A stretch of 41,599 bases of DNA from a virus. The DNA lies in the IMG/VR virus record IMGVR_UViG_3300006737_000063, positions 1-41,599 of that record. One strand, given 5' to 3'. The position numbers and the translations under genes are program-made. This document shows positions 32,681 through 37,534 of this stretch, piece after piece. The stretch's first letter is position 1. The number at the start of each line of letters is the position of its first letter. The notes beneath the pieces are model-generated. The model made no database searches, had not been told where the DNA came from, and saw only the letters and a list, made by a program, of their open reading frames with translations.

Positions 32681-33039
32681 TCCTCCTTAAAGTAGTAGGC
32701 TCCGCCCTTTTTTGAATCGTAACCAGAATTTCCTAATTTATAGGTTATCATCCTGCTAACTTGGTCAACACTTCTACTTAAAAGAGACGAAATTTGTTGA
32801 CTGGAAAAATTTTTTAATATAGGGACGGTTCTAATTTTCATTCTTATTTCCGGATTAGGCAAAAATTCCTTTTCTACTAGTTGTAATATTTCTTTGTAAG
32901 AAATTTCATTGGTTCTAGGTATAATCTCTTTTTCTACGAACTCATTAACTATGGGCCTTACTGCGGCTCTAACCAATTTAGCATTTGCTCGTGAATCGGA
33001 GCGTTTTGTTTTTCTTTTTAGAACTTGAAACCAATTCAC
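32677..33039 (-). CDS. Tagged protein with possible winged-helix C-terminus, neck array
   Basis: 120 residues, GTG start coupled to the previous stop (GTGA). It begins MNWFQVLKRKTKRSD. The middle is helical (LVRAAVRPIVNEFVEKEI), and FSSQQISSLLSRSVDQVSRM followed by GGAYYFKEE looks like a helix-turn-helix with a small wing. A DNA-contacting virion protein is possible. No family recognised. Confidence 0.72.
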   Translation of the reverse strand: MNWFQVLKRKTKRSDSRANAKLVRAAVRPIVNEFVEKEIIPRTNEISYKEILQLVEKEFLPNPEIRMKIRTVPILKNFSSQQISSLLSRSVDQVSRMITYKLGNSGYDSKKGGAYYFKEE

Positions 33040-33230
33040 TTTAATTCCTCCATGAGTTCTTCAACGGTTGTTTGTAGATTCTCTTCAACCATTTCTAACA
33101 ACATAGAAATGTCCGGTTCGGGTTTCTTCAATTCCTTAATAACTACTTCCAACACAAAAGCCATTTGTCCCAACATGATAGCCTCATCCGAGGCGTTATC
33201 AGCAGACTGTAAAGCGGCTCTCCAACTCAT
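33036..33230 (-). CDS. Small acidic helical protein, degenerate tag, neck array
   Basis: 64 residues beginning MSWRAALQSADNASD, which keeps the Trp at position 3 and the helix but not ILK. It is otherwise an acidic amphipathic helix pair (IMLGQMAFVLEVVIKELKK, LLEMVEENLQTTVEELMEEL). The ATG has GAAGTGATAAC upstream. It overlaps the next gene by four bases. Confidence 0.7.
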   Translation of the reverse strand: MSWRAALQSADNASDEAIMLGQMAFVLEVVIKELKKPEPDISMLLEMVEENLQTTVEELMEELK

Positions 33231-33234
33231 GTTA

Positions 33235-33351
33235 TCACTTCACATCGGAAATATCCGCACCACAATTACTGCACTCGTCTGCATGTACGTGGTTTTCATG
33301 CCCACAAACAGGACAAGTTTTCTTTAATTTCTTTAAAATCCATTCCCACAT
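33235..33351 (-). CDS. 38-residue tagged zinc-ribbon peptide
   Basis: A very short gene starting MWEWILKKLKKT after GGTGATAAA. Residues 13-30 read CPVCGHENHVHADECSNC, a compact zinc ribbon with Cys13, Cys16, Cys27 and Cys30. It fills exactly the space between its two neighbours (five bases to the next start) and carries the array's N-terminal tag, which makes a chance frame unlikely. It may bind nucleic acid or another tagged protein. Confidence 0.8.
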   Translation of the reverse strand: MWEWILKKLKKTCPVCGHENHVHADECSNCGADISDVK

Positions 33352-33355
33352 TTTA

Positions 33356-33721
33356 TCACCAATTGTAATTACACGCCCAATACCCAGCAGTTAATTTGTT
33401 TTTCTTCTGCTTGCAATTGTGGCGAGATTTAAAATTCTTTCTACGCTTGTTGCTTTTGTGCTGTAGGAAATCCTTGTAGCCTCTTGCTCCAAAGGACACT
33501 ATTCGGTATTTTCCATTTTGGTGAGCCAGCACTCGATATTTCTTTTTGCTACCTTTTGGCGCACGCTTGGGTTTATTCACACCGGGAAATTTTTCTCCCC
33601 GATACATAACTCCTCCTTTAACCCTTTTAATTTCTGATTTTTTTTTCTTTGCTTTAGAAACATCATCATCACAGTCGTTGCACCCACAATCACAATCCTT
33701 CTTTAAAATATCTTGCCACAT
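33356..33721 (-). CDS. Tagged Cys-rich, basic protein of a family shared with phages and giant viruses
   Basis: 121 residues. Tag MWQDILKKDC, then a Cys cluster (Cys10, 12, 14, 17), a Lys-rich linker, and a C-terminal domain KYRVLAHQNGKYRIVSFGAR, then HKSNKRRKNFKSRHNCKQKK and AGYWACNYNW. I recall this domain (HKDxKRRxxYxxRH ... GxWA) from predicted proteins of marine phages and nucleocytoplasmic large DNA viruses, function unknown. Net charge is strongly positive, suggesting DNA contact. Confidence 0.75.
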   Translation of the reverse strand: MWQDILKKDCDCGCNDCDDDVSKAKKKKSEIKRVKGGVMYRGEKFPGVNKPKRAPKGSKKKYRVLAHQNGKYRIVSFGARGYKDFLQHKSNKRRKNFKSRHNCKQKKNKLTAGYWACNYNW

Positions 33722-33723
33722 AG

Positions 33724-33966
33724 TTAATCTCTCCCTTTGTAGCGTCTAACGGTTTTACCATCTCTAATAAGTCCGCCTCCTAAAAATTTTGACTTTGGTT
33801 TTGGTTTGGTTTTTGTATTGAAGTCCCTTTCCTCCTGCTCTACGACAACATCAATGTCTTCTTCCATTTCACGAGTAAGTGGTTTACCAGCCTTAAACTT
33901 TTTACCAAAAAGCCTAGCACGAGGAATTTTTTTAGGCTCCTTGATTACGCCCCACCAATCGCTCAT
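33724..33966 (-). CDS. Tagged 80-residue basic protein
   Basis: Begins MSDWWGVIKEPKK, a version of the tag with a double Trp and VIK for ILK. The rest is charged and low in hydrophobic residues, probably disordered, with an acidic patch (MEEDIDVVVEQEERD) and a basic one (KTKPKPKSK). The end GGLIRDGKTVRRYKGRD resembles GKYIKDGKIIRRSEDE in the protein at 34236-34724. Ribosome site GGTGATAAC. Confidence 0.72.
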   Translation of the reverse strand: MSDWWGVIKEPKKIPRARLFGKKFKAGKPLTREMEEDIDVVVEQEERDFNTKTKPKPKSKFLGGGLIRDGKTVRRYKGRD

Positions 33967-34002
33967 GTTATCACCTTATTACTTTCTTCTTATTAAGTTT
34001 TT

Positions 34003-34239
34003 CTAGTTAAGAGTATAAACGGCATCTCTACCTGCCGTATAGGAGACACCCGGAACTCTTTTTAAATACCCACCAATCGCTCTCGGAATTATTTGATTTC
34101 TATACCTTTTAGATAAGCGGTCATAAATAATCCCAGCAGGTAGGTTATTTTCTTTGGATAAAATTTCTATAACCTCTCGGTTAAATGACTCTCTACTTCT
34201 TTTAGACATTCCCTTATGTAGTATATTTTCCCAACTCAT
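34003..34239 (-). CDS. Tagged winged-helix-like protein
   Basis: 78 residues. Tag MSWENILHKGM, then a domain with FNREVIEILSKENNLPAGII, YDRLSKRYRNQIIPRAIGGY and a strand pair (GVSYTAG, DAVYTLN), which fits a small winged helix. It starts at an ATGA overlap with the preceding gene. It could contact DNA inside the particle or act as a regulator; the shared tag argues for the former. Confidence 0.73.
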   Translation of the reverse strand: MSWENILHKGMSKRSRESFNREVIEILSKENNLPAGIIYDRLSKRYRNQIIPRAIGGYLKRVPGVSYTAGRDAVYTLN

Positions 34240-34724
34240 CGCTTCCCTCTCCTTCTTTTGTAAGTTTTACAAGCCGCACAAGTAGGGCGGCATCTTCTCT
34301 TTCTACCCTTGGAGGCATCTTTTCTTCCGCAGGGTTTTGGTCCGTTTTTACTCCCACAGGTTGAACAATCAATCCACCCACCTTGAGTTTTCTTTCCTTT
34401 GCCTTCCTTTCCTCCCCTACGAGAGAACCAGCCGTGGAGTCCTTCGTCTTTTTCACGCTTGAAGTTATCTCCCGACTTTTTACGTTTTTTCTTTTTGAGA
34501 AGTTGACCCCAACCCCCTTCTTGAAATTCATCCTCCGACCTACGAATAATTTTTCCATCCTTGATATACTTACCCCTGTAAGGTTTCTTTTTAGGCATCA
34601 CACCAGTTTTCTTTTTATACCCACTCAAATAGGCGGCAGTAGCAACCCGTTGGGCCGCTTCTTTGGTATCATAGGGACCTTGTTCTCCCCAATACCACTT
34701 GCCGTTCTTTTCTGTAATGGGCAT
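34236..34724 (-). CDS. Two-domain basic protein with an internal tag-like segment
   Basis: 162 residues from the ATG at 34724 (MPITEKNGKWYWGEQG); three codons upstream another ATG abuts the ribosome site AGGA, so the inner one is preferred. The N-terminal part, with GPYDTKEAAQRVATAAYLSG, resembles small phage proteins of unknown role. At about residue 70, GGWGQLLKKKKRKK looks like the array tag placed internally, followed by GLHGWFSRRGG, WIDCSTCG, GPKPCGRKD and CRPTCAACK, a Cys-containing domain I recall from marine phages and giant viruses. It looks like a fusion of two array genes. Confidence 0.72.
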   Translation of the reverse strand: MPITEKNGKWYWGEQGPYDTKEAAQRVATAAYLSGYKKKTGVMPKKKPYRGKYIKDGKIIRRSEDEFQEGGWGQLLKKKKRKKSGDNFKREKDEGLHGWFSRRGGKEGKGKKTQGGWIDCSTCGSKNGPKPCGRKDASKGRKRRCRPTCAACKTYKRRRGKR

Positions 34725-34729
34725 GATTA

Positions 34730-35329
34730 TCATTCCTGTGTTTCTCTAGCGTATTGTTCACCAAACGTTGTTTCTTCATCTATGGTTAGGGGTCTGCCCT
34801 CGGCGTTAGTAATTTCTGTAAGGGTAGGAAGTCTGTTATACATATTTTTCCACATTTTAAAGTAATCTAAAATCATTGGGCTTGTAGTTTTACCTCTTTC
34901 TCTCCGTTGATTTCGCAATTGTAGTGCAGAAGGAGGTTTAGGTGTAGTTTTTCTTTGTTCTCTTTCTTGCCTCCTTTGTTCCCTTCCTTGTCTTTCTGCT
35001 TCTATTTCTTCTTTTGGTCTGTTTGGTCTTCTTTTTTGTGCTTTGTAATCCTCAGTAGGGAGCATTGTTGTTTCTTTCCCATACTGCACTCGCATTCTCA
35101 TCACGCCATGAAATTTTTTTCTTTCTTCTGCCCACGAATTTTTTCCGTAGATTTTTAATTGATTTTCTAACTTTTGGTGTAGATTTTGCTTTTTTCTGTT
35201 AGATAAATTTTGATATTCTTCCTCCGACAATACCATAGTCTCATAATAGTCCTCAAGGGCATATTCTTTACCTGCCCTTCTCGCATCATTAAAGTTTCTA
35301 ATTTCAAATTTTAATATTTTTTTCCACAC
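34730..35329 (-). CDS. Tagged basic coiled-coil protein
   Basis: 199 residues from a GTG start (GGAGAGATAATT upstream). It begins MWKKILKFEIRNFNDARRAG. The middle is a charged coiled coil (SEEEYQNLSNRKKQNLHQKL), then a highly basic, Arg/Glu/Gln-rich low-complexity stretch (EERQ-type, about 105-145), and an alpha/beta tail (MWKNMYNRLPTLTEITNAEG). No family recognised. It follows the 34-residue basic peptide by two bases. Confidence 0.72.
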   Translation of the reverse strand: MWKKILKFEIRNFNDARRAGKEYALEDYYETMVLSEEEYQNLSNRKKQNLHQKLENQLKIYGKNSWAEERKKFHGVMRMRVQYGKETTMLPTEDYKAQKRRPNRPKEEIEAERQGREQRRQEREQRKTTPKPPSALQLRNQRRERGKTTSPMILDYFKMWKNMYNRLPTLTEITNAEGRPLTIDEETTFGEQYARETQE

Positions 35330-35331
35330 AA

Positions 35332-35436
35332 TTATCTCTCCTTTCTTTTGTAATGGGGTTTGTTCGGTCTAACTTTCTCACTCTTTTGACTTGGTTCTCC
35401 CTTCCTACGCCTAACCCGATTACGCCTCTTGACCAT
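35332..35436 (-). CDS. 34-residue Arg/Lys-rich peptide
   Basis: A short frame that starts immediately after the stop of the preceding gene (TAG-ATG) and ends two bases before the next start. The product begins MVKRRNRVRRRKGEPSQ and has 16 Lys or Arg among 34 residues, without the tag. Such protamine-like peptides bind DNA or RNA through charge. Exact fit between its neighbours supports it as a real gene; no homolog is known to me. Confidence 0.55.
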   Translation of the reverse strand: MVKRRNRVRRRKGEPSQKSEKVRPNKPHYKRKER

Positions 35437-35796
35437 CTAATCCCTGTCCGTGAAAGCCCCTCTTGCTTTAGGCAAACCTTCAAGCAAAATGTAATCACCG
35501 TTCTTATGCAGGGAAACCTTCTTCATTTCCTTGAGTTTCTTTTTGAGTTCTTTCTTTGAAAGTTTAGTAGTCTTCTCTAGTGGTTCTAAACCGGAAGCCC
35601 CTCCTTCATCTTTGAGGGTGCGAATAATAATTGCTTCAACGTCTTCTTTCTTCTCATCTCGGAGTTCGTCAAAATCCTCGGCATCAATTCTACCGTTGTT
35701 GTTAACATCTAATTCTTTCTGCCCACCGATAAGTTCCTTATCCATGTCTTCTTTTTCTGTTCCACAATGACCCTTTAAAATATCTTTCCAATTCAT
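35437..35796 (-). CDS. Tagged protein with EF-hand/dockerin-like loop
   Basis: 119 residues. Tag MNWKDILKGHC, then KELDVNNNGRIDAEDFDELR at about 28-47, a clear D-x-N-x-N-G-x-I-D-x-x-D calcium-type loop, then a long charged helix (KLSKKELKKKLKEMKK) and a strand region HKNGDYILLEG. It starts in an ATGA overlap after GGAGGG. Calcium binding would suit a virion protein in sea water; not demonstrated. Confidence 0.75.
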   Translation of the reverse strand: MNWKDILKGHCGTEKEDMDKELIGGQKELDVNNNGRIDAEDFDELRDEKKEDVEAIIIRTLKDEGGASGLEPLEKTTKLSKKELKKKLKEMKKVSLHKNGDYILLEGLPKARGAFTDRD

Positions 35797-36188
35797 TTTT
35801 TACCCTCCATTCTCATTTGATTTCCTTTTGAAGTTTTATCATCATCAATGGGACCACCAGCCGCCCAAGTATAACAAGTTCTATCCTTGTGGCATTTAAA
35901 GTGATGCATCCAACAATAACCTAAATCACCCTCTAGGGGCATACACTTTTCCATGCGTGGTGAAATATCAAACGCTACACAATTACTACAATTAGATTTT
36001 TTTGCGACCTCAACAGAAGTGTTCCAATGGTCTGCGGCTTTAACCCAATAACCCTTGTCTTCTAAATTAAGTGGTCCGTATTGGATGTGTTCTGCTTTAA
36101 TAGAAGCATCACGATTTTTAGTATTTAGTTTTAAATCCTGTGTTGCTCTCGGGCAGGCTAGTTCTTTTAAAATAATTTCCCAATTCAC
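35793..36188 (-). CDS. Tagged Cys-rich protein of a marine virus family
   Basis: 131 residues, GTG start. Tag MNWEIILKELA, then CPRATQDLKLNTKNRDASIK, HIQYGPLNLEDKGYW, KKSNCSNCVAFDISPRM and GYCWMHHFKCHKDRTCYTWA. I recall close relatives of this Cys/His-patterned domain in marine phage genomes and metagenomes, function unknown. The ordered Cys (about 8) suggest metal binding or an Fe-S site. The next gene overlaps its stop by four bases. Confidence 0.75.
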   Translation of the reverse strand: MNWEIILKELACPRATQDLKLNTKNRDASIKAEHIQYGPLNLEDKGYWVKAADHWNTSVEVAKKSNCSNCVAFDISPRMEKCMPLEGDLGYCWMHHFKCHKDRTCYTWAAGGPIDDDKTSKGNQMRMEGKK

Positions 36189-36192
36189 ATTA

Positions 36193-36429
36193 TCACTTCT
36201 TTTTTGATTTATTGCCCCAATTAGCGGCTCCTACCTTCCTACAACGAACAAGTGCGCCCGAAGCATATGCGGAAGGCCATTTTTTATACCTTGAGCGAAC
36301 CTTATAATAACAAGCGTCTTTCTTTCCGGTAGATTTACCCTTACGCCTTGTCTTTTTCTTAGCCTTTTTAGAACCCTTCTTACGACGGGCCTTACTTTTC
36401 TTTTGAATAATATCCCACCAAATGTCCAT
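36193..36429 (-). CDS. Tagged, extremely basic protein (30 of 78 residues Lys/Arg)
   Basis: Begins MDIWWDIIQKKSK, a double-Trp version of the tag, then a Lys/Arg tract (RRKKGSKKAKKKTRRKGKST) and a compact domain KDACYYKVRSRYKKWPSAYA followed by GALVRCRKVGAANWGN. That domain is, as far as I recall, widespread in marine phages and giant viruses with no known function. The charge points to nucleic acid binding, for example genome condensation in the head. First gene of the array, ten bases after the adaptor gene. Confidence 0.78.
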   Translation of the reverse strand: MDIWWDIIQKKSKARRKKGSKKAKKKTRRKGKSTGKKDACYYKVRSRYKKWPSAYASGALVRCRKVGAANWGNKSKKK

Positions 36430-36438
36430 AATATCCCC

Positions 36439-37533
36439 TCAATCGTTATCCAAGTAATAATTAATTCTTTTCTTCATCCTAAGAATTTTATCAATATCCT
36501 GCTTATAAGAATCGTATTTTGTTTTAATATCAATTCCCGTAGAGTCGTCCCCCACAAGAACATATGAATCATCACTAGCCAACAATTCGCAAGCCACGAG
36601 TTTTGTAGCCGCCTCCTCAATAATGGCGGGAACTCTATGATTACCATAGGTGTAAGTTAATTTTATAGAATGTTTGGTGTGGAGGGGGTAATCTGCCCGG
36701 AAGAAAATATCCCCCGAATCCTTAATGTCCCACCAATTTTGGTTTCTGTCGTATTGTTCCTTGTCCGTAAAACTAGAAACAGTTATTCCCGAACCAGCGG
36801 CGGTAATAGTGCAGGTTGAGCCATCCGAACCCGGCAACAAAGAAACGATTGTAATTGTCTCGTCTTCTTCAACACTCGCATAGAAAAAGTCGGAAATGTT
36901 GTAAGTATTTGAGGAGTCCTTCAATGACTTGTTAGCAGAAGCCCCCGTAAAAGAAGCAGTTAGTGTCGGTGGTTGCTCATTGATTAAATAAGCCAACTCA
37001 AGCGCAGTAGTTCTAGTTCCGAATGATTTATTGAACTTATCATCGTGTGCGTTTGTAGCGGCAAACAAATCCCAATGCAAAGACCCGGCTCCCAAAGTGA
37101 TAGATGTGATGTTAGAAAAATCCGTAATAGAAATAGAAGTGGTAGCGGAGGCCACATCTCTATATGAGGCTCCGTCCCAAAAAGCAATCCTAATTACCTT
37201 TCTAATATTCTCATGTTCTGTGCGAACCTTACCTGCGTAGTCTTCGTAAAAATAAACATATTTATCAAAAAAATCAAAGTCGTGAAACTCATTTTCAGCG
37301 AGATTTTCTCTCCAAGACTCATTAGTAAACTCATCTATGTAGTCTTCTGCCCTACGAATTAAGTCCCCGACTTCTTCTAGTGTAGGAGAAGTAGCCCCCG
37401 TTACACTAAATGAAACGAAATCAGCAACACCCAATAAGGCGGCAACCTTAACGGCTGTTGTATAAGCACCACTTCCCGCAGAATAATTAATCACGTTTAG
37501 TGTAGGGTCAGACGGAACAATAACTTTAACCAT
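36439..37533 (-). CDS. Head-tail adaptor (HK97 gp6-like) with inserted beta domain
   Basis: 364 residues. The helices LEEVGDLIRRAEDYIDEFTN near the N-terminus and IIEEAATKLVACELLASDDS near the C-terminus are typical of gp6-type connectors that sit beneath the portal. A large beta-rich region lies between them (about 110-290), including ALELAYLINEQ and ETITIVSLLPGSDGSTCTIT, a module found in other phage virion proteins. The family usually has 100-200 residues, so the insert explains the length. Confidence 0.65.
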   Translation of the reverse strand: MVKVIVPSDPTLNVINYSAGSGAYTTAVKVAALLGVADFVSFSVTGATSPTLEEVGDLIRRAEDYIDEFTNESWRENLAENEFHDFDFFDKYVYFYEDYAGKVRTEHENIRKVIRIAFWDGASYRDVASATTSISITDFSNITSITLGAGSLHWDLFAATNAHDDKFNKSFGTRTTALELAYLINEQPPTLTASFTGASANKSLKDSSNTYNISDFFYASVEEDETITIVSLLPGSDGSTCTITAAGSGITVSSFTDKEQYDRNQNWWDIKDSGDIFFRADYPLHTKHSIKLTYTYGNHRVPAIIEEAATKLVACELLASDDSYVLVGDDSTGIDIKTKYDSYKQDIDKILRMKKRINYYLDND

Positions 37534-37534
37534 T

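Noticed and set aside
35304-35498. 64-codon minus-strand frame across the array
   Set aside because: It overlaps three better-supported genes (34730-35329, 35332-35436, 35437-35796) that abut exactly.
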